Assembly: GCA_019279435.1 (NCBI GenBank)
Contig: JAAALK010000079.1
Coordinates: 88,034,162-88,098,161, forward strand
DNA length: 64,000 nt
Source: Zizania palustris
Lineage: Eukaryota; Streptophyta; Magnoliopsida; Poales; Poaceae
Reading direction: 5' to 3'
Made by a program: the position numbers and the translations under genes. This document shows positions 1-9,400 of this stretch, in pieces. Position 1 is the first letter of the stretch; the number at the start of each line of letters is the position of its first letter. The notes under the pieces are model-generated. The model had not been told where the DNA came from, did not search any database, and saw only the letters and a list, made by a program, of their open reading frames with translations.

Positions 1-123
1 GTGTTCACTTTATCAAAAGATTTGCTTGACAAGTTTGTCAAAGTTAGAAGAATCACGACAACATGCAGGGAAAATGACAGGAATTCCATGCCAAGGGTCA
101 AGATGAAAAGGATAAATGGCTGA
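1..123 (+). CDS. Possible terminal exon of an unidentified gene (partial)
   Basis: Frame 1 is open from the window edge for 40 codons and ends at TGA (121-123). The peptide is rich in Lys and Arg, with Val-Arg-Arg and Met-Lys-Arg stretches. I do not recognise the family. The AT-rich sequence after the stop would suit a 3' UTR, but 40 open codons at a window edge is weak evidence, and no splice acceptor can be judged because the upstream DNA is missing. It could equally be chance or old transposon coding sequence. Confidence 0.2.
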   Translation: MFTLSKDLLDKFVKVRRITTTCRENDRNSMPRVKMKRING

Positions 124-400
124 TGTGTTGAGTCTCCATGCTTGGATGATATACGCTGAATTGGGACACTACTGTAGAAGCGAAATCCTTTTGAGTTTAG
201 CTGACGCTTCATATTGCCCTGTTTTGGATGTGTTTTCAGATATAGGGCTAGTTTGGTATGACTATTCTGATTCTACCGATGTTCATTTATAATTCTTTCT
301 AGAATTGTTTTTTCTGTGATTCAGATTTAGCTATAAACACTTTCTAATTTTTATAAAAAAGATAGAAATCTGAAATTATCATTATACCTATCTTTTTCAG

Positions 401-401
<1 letters not shown>
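124..401. other. AT-rich non-coding stretch, possible MITE remnant
   Basis: No coding signal is visible. A GGGCTAGTTTGG-like word near 247 resembles the start of many grass MITEs and hAT/PIF-type termini, but I cannot find a matching inverted end before the TA microsatellite. It may be a truncated MITE or the 3' UTR of the possible exon at the left edge. Confidence 0.25.

Positions 402-439
<38 letters not shown>
402..439. repeat. (TA)19 microsatellite
   Basis: An uninterrupted run of about 19 TA units, followed by a short degenerate (TACA)n tail to about 458. It lies next to the left end of the putative MULE. Confidence 0.95.
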
Positions 440-443
<4 letters not shown>

Positions 444-465
444 CACATACATATACATGGGAGCG

Positions 466-489
466 CTATTCTACACCTGCCAAACCGAC
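466..489 (+). repeat. Left terminal inverted repeat of putative MULE
   Basis: The 12 bases TATTCTACACCT are shared exactly with the inverted right end at 6352-6363, followed by a related CAAACCGAC word in both. No flanking 9-bp duplication was found. Confidence 0.45.
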
Positions 490-522
490 TAACACCACCA
501 TCTGGCGTAGCCCAAGGCCCAA

Positions 523-1216
523 TCCGATCCTGACCTGCCCATCCTGTGTGCCACGTGCCGACCCTAATCACGCCTCGTCGATCCCGCGATCCAGTCCCTC
601 TTGTTTGAGGCATCGTGCGACCTTCGTCACACCCATGTGCCACTGTGCGACCTTCGTCACACCCACGCGCCACCGCTATTGATCGACGCGAGACTGCCTC
701 TACTCCTGACCACTCGATCGTAGCGCGAGAACGCCACTCCTGATCGTCGCTCGATAGCCACCACTCTTGTTTGTTGCCTACTATCGATCGGCGGAATCCT
801 CCTAATCCGGAATCCCTCCTCTGGTCACTGTAGTCCTACCGCCTGGCTTCGTCCTCAACCTGTGGGGCGTCGCTGCAAACTCTTGTTGCCTACGAGGTAA
901 GTGGTTGTCTCGATCCCGACCCGCCCATCCTGTGTGCTGCTCACCGACCCCAACCACGCCCGGTTGATCCCGCGCTTCGGCCCCTCCTGTCTGATGCACC
1001 GCACGACCTCCGCCACGCTCGCGCGCGCCATCGCTACTGATCAACGTGAGACCACCTCCACTCTCGACCACCCGATCGTCACCTACTACTGATTGTTGGA
1101 ATCCTCTTAATCCAGAATCCCTCCTTCGGTCACTAGAGTCCCGCCGCCTGGCTTCGTTCTCAACCCGTGGGGCGCCATTGCAAACTCCTGTCGCCTAAGA
1201 GGTAAGTGGTTGTTTG
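523..1216 (+). repeat. Two-copy tandem duplication of a GC-rich leader with duplicated splice-donor site
   Basis: A segment starting with a CCCATCCTGTGTGC word and ending with GAGGTAAGTGGTTGT occurs at 523-910 and again at 911-1216. The second copy is about 80 bp shorter. Both end in a strong plant splice-donor consensus, GAG|GTAAGT, with GT at 897 and 1202, exactly 305 bp apart. The layout suits a duplicated untranslated first exon of the MULE transposase gene, but no transcript evidence is available. Confidence 0.6.
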
Positions 1217-3940
1217 GTAAAAAAACTATCGTTCAGTAGTTACTAGATGTTACTACAGCTGCTAAAAAACTACTGGACTCTTTCAAATATGCTACTGATA
1301 AAAAGTACTCAATTGCTATTGTTTTACTGAGTACTGTAGCTACTAAAAAACTACTAAAAAATTCTGCTACTAAGAAAAAATAGAACTCAATTGCTATTGT
1401 TTTACTGAGTGCTTTCGCTGCTAAAACTGTTGATGAACTTTTGCAAATCAACTAAATTAGTTTTTCTACTAGAAAAATCTACTACTGAGAAAAAAGTAGT
1501 ACTCAATTGATATTGTTTTACTCAGTGTTGTAGATGCTAAAACTACTAATGAACTCTTACAAATCCACTGAATCAGTTTTTCTACTTCTAAGAAAAAAGT
1601 AGTCATCCATTTCCTATTGTTTTATTGAGTGCTGCAATTGCTAAAAACTATTGGACTCTTTCAAATCTGCTACTGATAAAAATGTAGTACTCAATTGTTA
1701 TTGTTTTACTGAGTGCTGCAGCTGCTAAAAAACTACTAAAAATTCTGCTACTGAGAAAAAAGTAGAACTCAATTGCTATTATTTTACTGAGTGTTGCCGC
1801 TGCTAAAACTGCTGATGAACTCTGACAAATCCACTGAATCATTTTTTCTACTGGAAAAATCTACTACTGAGAAAAAAATAGTACTCAATTGCTATTGTTT
1901 TACTAAGTGTTGTAGCTGTTAAACTACTTGTTAAACTACTGATGAACTCTTGCAAATCCACTGAATCAATTTTTCTACTACTGAGAAAAAATAGTCATCC
2001 ATTTGATATTGTTTTATTGAGTGTTGCAGCTGCTAAAAAACTACTGGACTCTTTCAAACCTGCTACTGAGAACAAAGTAGAATTCAATTGCTATTGTTTT
2101 ACTGAGTGCTGCCGCTGCTAAAACTACTGATGAACTCTTGCAAATCCACTGAATCCGTTTTTCTACTAGAAAAAATATACTACTAAGAAAAATGTAGTAC
2201 TCAATTGCTATTGTTTTACTGAGTGTTGTAGCTGCTAAAAATACTAGACTCTTTCAAATCTGCTACTGATAAAAAAGTAGTACTCAATTGCTATTGTTTT
2301 ATTGACTGCTGCAACTGCTAAAAACTACTAAAAAATTATGCTTCTGATAAAAAAGTAGAACTCAATTGCTATTATTTTACTGAGTGATGTCACTGCTAAA
2401 ACTGCTGATGAACTATTGCAAATCCACTGAATAATTTTTTCTATTGGAAAAAATCTACTACTGAAAAAAAGTAGTACTCAATTGCTATTAATTTAATGAG
2501 GGCTGTAGCTGCTAAAACTACTGATGAACTCTTGCAAATCCACTGAATCAGTTTTTCTACTACTGAGAAAAAATAGTCATCCATTTGCTATTTGTTTTAT
2601 TGAGTGTTGTAGTTGTTAAAAACTACTAGACTCTTTTAAATATGTTACTGATAAAAACATAGTACTCAATTGATATTGTTTTGGTGAGTGAGTGATGCAG
2701 TTGCTAAAAAACTACTAAAAAAACTCCGCTACTGAGAAAACAAGTATAACTCAATTGCTATTGTTTTAGTGAGTACTGCAGATGCTAAAACTGCTGATGA
2801 CCTCTTGCAAAATCCATTGAATCAATTTTTCTATTGGAAAAAATCTACTGCTGAGAAAAAAGTAGTACTCATTTGCTATTGTTTCACTGAGTGCTGTAGC
2901 AACTAAAACTAATGACGAACTCTTGCAAATCCACTGAATCGTTTTTTCTACTATTGAGAAAAAAGTAGTCATCCATTTTCTATTGTTTTATTGAGTGTTA
3001 TAGCTGCTAAAAACCACTGGACTCTTTCAAATTTGCTACTGATAAAAAGTAGTATTCAATTGCTATTGTTTTACTAAGTGCTGCAGCTGCTAAAAACTAC
3101 GAAAAATTCCACTACTGATAAAAAAGTACAACTCAATTTCTATTATTTTACTGAGTGCTGCAGCTACTAAAACTGCTGATGAGCTCTTGCAAATCCACTG
3201 AATCAGTTTTTCTACTAGAAAAATCTATTACTGAGAAAAAAGTAGTACTCAATTACTATTATTTTACTGAGTGTTGTAGCTGCTAAAACTACTGATGAAC
3301 TCTTACAAATCCACTGAATCGGTTTTATTGAGTGCTCCAACTGCTAAAAATTTCTAGACTCTTTCAAATCTGCTACTAATAAAAAAATAGTACTCAATTG
3401 CTATTGTTTTATTAAGTGTTGCAGCTGCTAAAAACTACTAAAAAATTCTACTATTGATAAAAAAGTAGAACTCAATTGCTATTATTTTACTGAGTGCTGT
3501 CGCTGCTAAAACTACTGACGAACTATTGCAAATCCACTATATCGTTTTTTCTACTGGAAAAAATCTACTACTGAGAAAAAAATAGTACTCAATTGTTATT
3601 ATTTTACTGAGAGTTGTAGCTGCTAAAACTACTGATGAACTCTTGCAAATCCATTGAATTAGTTTTTCTACTACTGATAAAAAAGTAGTACTCAATTGCT
3701 ATGTTTTATTGAGTGTTGGAGCTACTAAAAAACTACTAAACAATTCTTCTACTGAGAAAAAAAGTAGAACTCAATTGCTATTGTTTTACTTAGTGCTGCA
3801 GCTGCAAAAACTGCTGATGAACTCTTGCAAATCCACTGAATCAGTTTTTTTACTGGAAAAAATCTAGTACTGAAAAAAGTAGTACTCAATTGCTATTTTT
3901 TATTGAGTGCTATAGCTGCTAAAACTATTGGTGCTTGTTT
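1217..3940 (+). repeat. 2.7-kb higher-order tandem repeat, period about 380 bp, four subunits
   Basis: Each unit contains four related subunits of roughly 80-115 bp, ending in variants of TTGTTTTACTGAGTGCTG followed by CAGCTGCTAAAA. One subunit carries ACTGGACTCTTTCAAA, another GATGAACTCTTGCAAATCC, and one has TCATCCATTT in place of TACTCAATT. The ACTGGACTC marker recurs near 1272, 1650, 2043, 2243, 2625, 3016 and 3353. The spacings are 378, 393, 200, 382, 391 and 337, so two units are shortened. The short open frames on the minus strand here are by-products of the repeat. Confidence 0.9.
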
Positions 3941-4288
3941 TCTTTTTTGATAAAAAAATTTCATTTGTGTTTGTTAAAAAAGAGAAAAGGTATATATCAA
4001 TGATTATTATGAATGTTCTACAGGGCTAAATATAGGAAAAAGATCTATTAATGATGGAAATAATGAGTTTGGATGTTTCGGCAACAACCAATGATATTGT
4101 TGATGTCGAACCCATCTCGGTTAGTCCGCCTTGGTGTGATATCAGTGAAAGACTCAAACCTATGAAGCCGCCTCCATAAAGCCTGTATTCTATACAAATG
4201 AAAACACCCTGAATTTGTATGAAATACTGAACATTGTTTTACATGGAAATATTGTATTTTAATACTGACATTTGTACATGATGAGATA

Positions 4289-5553
4289 GTGGAGCCAAAA
4301 TTTGTCCCGACATTGGATTTGGAATTTGATGCTATGGAGCACACATTTAGATTCTATATTAACTATGCTCACCTTGCTGGATTCTCTGTCAGAAAGAACA
4401 AGAAGCGAGTGCTTGGCCAAGACTATACTTGCTCATTTGAAGGGAAGCACAAAGCAATCAATGCCATTGACCGTGTGCGGGAAAAACAAGCAAAAGAATA
4501 GGGTGCAAGGCAATGGTGCATGCTCACCTTGCTGGATTCTCTGTCAGAAAGAACAAGAAGCGAGTGCTTGGCCAAGACTATACTTGCTCATTTGAAAGGA
4601 AGCACAAAGCAATCAATGCCATGGACCGTGTGCGGGAAAAAACAAGCAAAAGAATAGGGTGCAAGACAATGGTGCATGGAGACGTACAAAAGAAGGGGGC
4701 CATGTATTCTTTAGCAAGATTGTGCTTGAACACAATCATGTGTTAACACACTCACCTCGTATGACGAGAAGAATGCAGGCCCATAAAACACGTGATCCTG
4801 GATTGATGCACATAGTTGACATAGTTCTCAGGAGCAAAGCGAGACATTCCATAGTGATGAGGATTCTTAGAACTACTGTTGGAGGAATAGACATTCTATC
4901 TTTGACTGAGATAGATGTTCAAAACAAGTAAAAAATAAAAATAAACATAAAAAACTATTGATTGATTTTTTTTATTCTAATCAAAAAACTGGTCTGTAGT
5001 ACTTTATTGTTGCTGTCACAATTGACACATGTTTTGCATATATGTTTTACAGAAGAGCTACCCTGATGCATGAGGAGCAAACAAATGATATTCCTAAGCT
5101 CCAGGCTTTTTTCAAGGAATGCAAGAAAAAAACCCTTGGTTCTTCTATGAGTTCCACCTAGATGAGAAGAACGTCGCGTGAAATGTGTTCTGGAGCCACG
5201 CCAATCAGCAAGGGGACTTAACAGGTAATGCTCCTTTACTCCTGCAATATGTTAAAAATACTGATGCATATTATAATTGATTCAAGGTTTTCAAAAAACT
5301 TTAAAAATGTATTGTTCTAAACACATGTGTTTGCAGATTATGGAGATGTTGTCACATTTGATACAACCTACATAACCAACTAGTATAGCATGCCTCTCGC
5401 AATGTTCGTTGGTTTCAACAACCGGCTCCAAAATGTTGTTTTTGGACAAGCACTATTGAGGGATGAGCGTGCTGATACATTTGAGTGGTTGTTCAAGGCA
5501 TTCCGAGAATGCATGGGTGGTAAAGACCCCATAATAATTTTTACGGGTATTAC
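4289..5553 (+). pseudogene. FAR1/MULE-type transposase pseudogene (N-terminal part)
   Basis: The first part (4289-4930) reads as a FAR1-type DNA-binding domain: a FYINYAHLAGFSVRK-like start, a SKRIGCK segment and an EHNH zinc-ligand motif. After a plausible intron (4931-5052), a short exon (5053-5224) shows NPWFFYEF and NVFWSHANQ. After a second intron (5225-5336) the MULE catalytic start DVVTFDTTY is clear, followed by MPLAMFVGFN and FGQALLRDE. The frame breaks at the 155-bp duplication, by an extra A in copy 2, and again near 4700. In-frame stops occur in exon 2 and after TYITN. The alignment stops just before the expected TDQ motif, where repeat sequence takes over, so most of the catalytic domain is missing. 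It is non-functional; relatives of this family include the FHY3/FAR1 regulators. Confidence 0.85.
4368..4678 (+). repeat. 155/156-bp tandem duplication inside the FAR1 domain
   Basis: The block beginning CTCACCTTGCTGGATTC occurs at 4368-4522 and again at 4523-4678, nearly identical. Copy 2 has one extra A in the GGGAAAAAAC run and a GGCAAT to GACAAT change. The first copy ends in a stop codon (AAAGAATAG), so the duplication also truncates the reading frame. Confidence 0.95.
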
Positions 5554-5700
5554 TTCATTGAAAACTAAACGAACTCTTACAAATTACCGAATCATTTTGT
5601 ACTGAAAATTGTACTATTGATGAGCTCTTGCAAGCTACTTAATCATTTGTACTAAACAAAATTCTGCTATGAATAAATAGTACTGTTGGATGTATGCTTC
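5554..5700 (+). repeat. Degenerate single copies related to the 380-bp repeat
   Basis: Two diverged copies of the GATGAACTCTTGCAAATCC-type subunit are visible (near 5570 and 5620), followed by a TTCTGCTATGAATAAATAGTA piece. They sit directly after the truncated transposase, on the other side of it from the main array. Confidence 0.7.
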
Positions 5701-5935
5701 ACATTGTTGAAAAAAGCACCGAAAATGTTGCAGACTAGGACAATGCGATGGCCAAAGCAATACCTGCATTGTTTAAATAAACATGCCATAGGAACTGTAG
5801 ATATACCATCACAATAATGGTATATCATATAGAAGCAAAATTAAAAACCTAGATATAGCAACTACTAACAGGAAGCGTGAATAGCAAAAGTAGCACAAAC
5901 GCCTCACTAGTGGCCGACCGTGGATGAGAAATAGG
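5701..5935. other. AT-rich spacer, nothing recognised
   Basis: No coding or structural signal seen between the repeat remnant and the GC-rich right arm of the putative MULE. Confidence 0.6.
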
Positions 5936-6330
5936 AGATCACGGGCGAATCAGTAGGTTGGAGCGGCTGAATCCAGTGTCACCGTCGCCATCGTCGTCGC
6001 TGAGGTCATCGCCATCGCAGCCGTAGGTCGTCACCATCTCAGCCGCGCGCGTGGGGGGTGCAGAAAACCGGATGTAGCAGATGCTGCCCACGCGTCCCTT
6101 CATCGTCGCTGAGGCCGTCGCCGTCGCAGCCATCGCACTCGCGAGACACAAAGGCAGTGGTCGTCAGAATAGGGGGCACCGATTTGGGTGGGATGAGGAC
6201 AACTCGGTCGCGAGGGTTTTCACGTGGTGCAGACTCGGGTTGGACGTGGGGGCGCGCCGAATGGTGGGCTCGGTCAGGTTGCATGCCTGATGGTGGTCTC
6301 GGTCAGGTTTCGCGCCGGATGGTGGGCTCG

Positions 6331-6363
6331 GTCGGTTTGGTGGGTGTTGAAAGGTGTAGAATA
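6331..6363 (-). repeat. Right terminal inverted repeat of putative MULE
   Basis: Read on the minus strand this begins TATTCTACACCT, then continues to CCACCAAACCGAC, matching the left end with several changes. Open frames over the GC-rich arm just inside (5936-6350) overlap in several phases and look compositional. Confidence 0.45.
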
Positions 6364-6544
6364 TCATTTATATCTGAAACTATACAAATATAAATGATTA
6401 AATAATATGAATTATGAATCATATTACTTATATTTTATTATATGTTAGTATATTTCAATCATGTACGAATATTTCCTTCAACTTTTATGAGTATTTTTAA
6501 TTTTTGTTAGACCAAGGAAGTAAGGTTATTCTAATATAGATTAC
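6364..6544. other. AT-rich intergenic sequence
   Basis: Nothing recognised; strongly AT-rich sequence between the putative MULE and the copia fragment. Confidence 0.6.
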
Positions 6545-6664
6545 TTTTTTATGAATTCGATTTTGAAATTAGGTGTTCTTGAAGCTCACAGTAGAAACAT
6601 AACTCATACATATACATGCAACTTTACAAAAGGGTACCTAACAATGTTACATATCACACAAACA
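6545..6664 (-). mobile_element. Partial 3' LTR of a Ty1/copia fragment
   Basis: On the minus strand the copia RNase H frame is followed by a purine-rich AAGGGGAG and then TGTTTGTGTGATATG, the usual order polypurine tract then LTR start. The LTR therefore starts at 6664 and runs towards lower coordinates. Its far end is not identifiable; 6545 is a guess. Confidence 0.4.
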
Positions 6665-6960
6665 CTCCCCTTCAAGATGGGCAAAATATATCAATCATAT
6701 CTATATTTTTACATATTGATTTGTTATTATTAGGATCTAATTCTTTTGTTAGATAATCAACTAGTTGTTCACATGATTTAATATATTCAAACCTAAGAGC
6801 TTCATTATCAATCTTTTCCTTGATGAAGAATCTATCAATATCTATATGCTTAGTGTGATCATGTTGAACTGGATTATTAGCAATGTTAATGGTTGACTTG
6901 TTATCACAATGCAGTGCTACAATATCATTTCTTAACACCTTGAGTTCAGATAAGAGATTC
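6665..6960 (-). pseudogene. Ty1/copia RNase H C-terminal fragment
   Basis: The minus-strand frame carries the copia RNase H signature LHCDNKSTINIANNP, followed by HDHTKHIDIDRFFIKEK and a QLVDYLTK tail (residues about 9-72 of the open piece). These are standard C-terminal RNase H motifs of plant copia polyproteins. The open frame extends a little upstream to about 6960, then stops abruptly where element X begins, so the rest of pol is absent here. A polypurine tract follows at 6665-6672. Confidence 0.85.
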
Positions 6961-6975
6961 CATTGGTGTCTTTTT

Positions 6976-8087
6976 TGTCACACTTTGACACACGCGTGGC
7001 CTGGGACAATTTTTTTAACTCCAATGCAGGTCCTACAATCTTAGAAAAAAGGGTTCAAGGCATGCCAATCAGTTTGACCCTACAACTGATAAGGAAACAG
7101 AGAAAATATCATTAGTAGTAAAGTCGATTGACTGCCAAGCCGATGACTGTGGTGAGGATAAAACAATCGTGAGCGAATAATGCCAATCGACCACAAGATC
7201 GATGACCAAAGCAGAGCAATCTGGATGAATGTGCCATCGACCGATGAGATAGGCAGTTTATGCATATTGGTCGAAGAGCATTCCCCGATAGCAGATATGA
7301 TATGACGTTGAATTGAAGATAACATATCGGCTTGTACTCTGATAAAAATAAATAAAACATGCCAAATAACATGTATGTATTATCAAAATCATCACAACAA
7401 CAAGATTGGACTTAACCAAGACAGTAGCTGTCACGATGAACATAACAATACTTCAAAGTATCGGGCATGCTTTATTTAGATGAATGGTATACATCATGAA
7501 TAAGATACAATATAAAGAGATGTCAGACCTAACCGATGTATCCTCAAACTACCACACCCAAATCACATCAATCTAAGAGATCAAACTGATGAAGCCTTAG
7601 ACCTAGCCAATACACTGAGATAAGCCAGCGATCATATTTTTTCAGCTGATGGCTCAAGAGATCAAATTGATGTAGCCGTGAGTACACTAACCTAGTGGAT
7701 AGGATCATCAGGGGTGGTAGGACTCACCTCTTCGCTAGAGATTGGAACAATGCAGCCCAGCTCTGAGTGCCAAATACCACCGAGATTAACCTTGGGAAGC
7801 CAAGGATGGCGATGCGCCGAAGAGTTGTTTGAAAAATTTGTGTGTTTAATATAACTAAGGGATACATATTTATAGTCCAGAGACTTGTCATCCAAGCAAT
7901 CTATCTTAACCAATTCTGGATCACCTTTATCTTCTCACTTTTATTTCCATTGGCTTATTTACATCCGATCACGTTGTAACAGCATGGACAGGCTTCTTTG
8001 ACCATCTTTGACCGGCCTCTTTTACTTATGTTGACCATGCGACATCCTTGGTGGGTCCTAGACTTTTACCAAATCTTGACGTCAACA
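6976..8087 (-). mobile_element. Element X (old gypsy element): left (3') LTR
   Basis: The right border reads GTCAACA, followed directly by CATGCCCCCAG, the complement of a polypurine tract. This is the arrangement seen at the left LTRs of Elements 3 and 4, so X lies on the minus strand. The left border is uncertain; a TGTCACAC at 6976 is the best candidate. A minus-strand TATA box (CTATAAATAT, 7866-7875) fits an LTR promoter. The opposite LTR is not in the window. X is split by Elements 1, 2 and 5 and continues at 8088-8695, 20533-20621, 38215-40045 and 63752-64000. Confidence 0.55.
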
Positions 8088-8098
8088 CATGCCCCCAG
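8088..8098 (-). promoter_or_regulatory. Polypurine tract of element X
   Basis: CTGGGGGCATG on the minus strand, directly before the LTR. It primes plus-strand DNA synthesis in LTR retrotransposons. Confidence 0.6.
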
Positions 8099-8530
8099 TT
8101 TCAGAGCATTAAGGGGTAACCGATACATCGAAATTATCAGTCATCATCACTCATCTGTCGTCACGTCCTTCCAAAGCCCTTTTTGTAACGTATTCTTAAA
8201 TTTACTGCTAGTATCTGAAACCCTTAATCTTTAGTACTTTTATACAATACGTAGAGAATTGGCTCCACTTCATCTTCTTCTTTCTGTATTTTCCTTCTTC
8301 GGCCATGGACGACTGTGATGGATATCGTAGTGTTAGACTAGGTTTCATTCTACACAGTCTTGTACTAGTATCTTTAGGCCGAAGATTCCGTTCCCCCGAT
8401 TTCAGACCTACAAACATTCCAGCATTTTAGAACCGTGCTCATGATTATCTTTTGCCGAATGTTGGAGGTGGTCCCACCGAATTCGCTGAGATTGGCTTGA
8501 CCCATTTTCTGAGGGATCATGTTTTCATTC

Positions 8531-8538
8531 TATAAGTA
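8531..8538 (+). promoter_or_regulatory. TATA box of X's antisense gene
   Basis: CTATAAGTA about 105 bp upstream of the ATG at 8642, followed by a pyrimidine-rich leader. The TATA-to-ATG distance is almost the same as for the antisense gene of Element 1. Confidence 0.45.
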
Positions 8539-8641
8539 TCTTCTGAGCGCTTTCTTCTCCCTTTTACGCCCTCTGCACACAACACTTATTCCTTCCTAAG
8601 TTCATCGCCATTCTGCTCCCGATCATTACTCCCGAACTGTC

Positions 8642-8695
8642 ATGCCCGCTGCTTTCTTCGTCGATCCCAGACTCTAGTGATCTAGAAATGGTGAC
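8642..8695 (+). pseudogene. Start of X's antisense gene, interrupted by Element 1
   Basis: An ATG in a pyrimidine-rich context opens a short frame that stops after 11 codons; a second ATG follows in another frame. The sequence resumes at 20538-20621 after Element 1 and at 38220 after Element 2. The assignment to the plant-mobile-domain gene rests on position and strand, because this part is too short to recognise alone. Confidence 0.35.
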
Positions 8696-9192
8696 TGTTG
8701 GGGGAAATTATTCCATTTCCAAGACTTAAAGGCTAACCCTCCGTGGGCTCCAGGAAGATCCCGAAGGTGGCGGACTGATGTTCGAAGCATACGTCAGCAC
8801 GGTCGGAGGGTGTCACGATGCGAAGTCACGGAGGACCCTCCGAAGGGAAGAAGGAGGCCTCGAACCAGGAATACGTGATTGATTGGATGCCCTGCTTATC
8901 CATCTACCCTACGGCACTTTACCGTGTATAACCTTGTTTATAATATTGAATAAATTCTACCATGTCAGTCATAATATAGGGGTAAATAGGTCTATTCCTT
9001 AAGCCTTTTTCCCTATAAATACCCCCCATTGTACCTTGTAAGAAGGATCCAGAACTAGTTGTTCAAGCATATACATTCGGACCTCTTGAGTTGTTATCCT
9101 TTACGGAGGCTCAAGTTTGTCCTAAAACACAAACCTCTTGTCTGTTTGTTCTTGATCACCGAGAACCTGTTGGTGTAACTTTTACGCCAACA
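8696..9192 (+). mobile_element. Element 1 5' LTR (497 bp)
   Basis: Runs from TGTTGGGGG to GCCAACA. A TATA box CCTATAAATACC lies at 9014-9020. The short open frame covering its 3' part reappears in the 3' LTR and is not a separate gene. Confidence 0.96.
9014..9020 (+). promoter_or_regulatory. TATA box of Element 1 LTR promoter
   Basis: TATAAAT in a C-rich surround, at the same place in the 3' LTR (20354-20360). It should drive the genomic gag-pol RNA. Confidence 0.75.
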
Positions 9193-9194
9193 GT

Positions 9195-9212
9195 TGGCGC
9201 CGTCCGTGGGGA
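9195..9212 (+). promoter_or_regulatory. Primer binding site, tRNA-Asp type
   Basis: TGGCGCCGTCCGTGGGG begins two bases after the LTR. The first ten or so bases complement the 3' end of plant tRNA-Asp as I recall it; the exact tRNA should be confirmed. Confidence 0.8.
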
Positions 9213-9400
9213 TCCAAGTTCTAAAAGCTTGTTCTCTACCGCTGACTGCACTTTGAAGAAAACTTACGGGGGGAGCCTCGGAATCCCGAGATTCCGCGCA
9301 CCCTTCAGTTAAGGGCTTCTTAGTGCAGCCCGAAGGCCTTCTCTCGACCCCCTCGAGTCGTCCGAAGCCTTCCATTTCCAAGACACCTCATCGACTAGCC

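Larger units (their letters stand above)
466..6363 (+). mobile_element. Probable Mutator-like (MULE) DNA transposon with FAR1/MULE transposase remnant
   Basis: The left end reads CTATTCTACACCTGCC (from 466). The right end, read on the other strand, gives TATTCTACACCT (from 6363 inwards). Both ends continue into related CAAACCGAC-type and CACCATC(T/C)GGCG words, so they look like degenerate terminal inverted repeats. The FAR1/MULE-type transposase inside supports the class. Between the ends lie a duplicated GC-rich leader, a large tandem repeat, the transposase pseudogene and a GC-rich right arm (5936-6350). I found no convincing 9-bp target duplication, so the exact borders and whether this is one insertion remain uncertain. 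Confidence 0.5.

Noticed and set aside
1233..2972. Minus-strand open frames rich in Ser, Ala and Phe
   Set aside because: They follow the 380-bp tandem repeat exactly and recur with it; there is no start context or homology.
466..6363. A clean 9-bp target duplication for the MULE
   Set aside because: Flanks at both ends do not match, so I report the element with reduced confidence rather than claim a duplication.
5939..6393. Several overlapping frames in the GC-rich right arm of the MULE
   Set aside because: Open in multiple phases on both strands, as expected from composition; no conserved motif.
9091..9312. Small protein encoded in the Element 1 LTR
   Set aside because: The same frame occurs in both LTRs and runs into the primer site. 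Nothing else supports translation.
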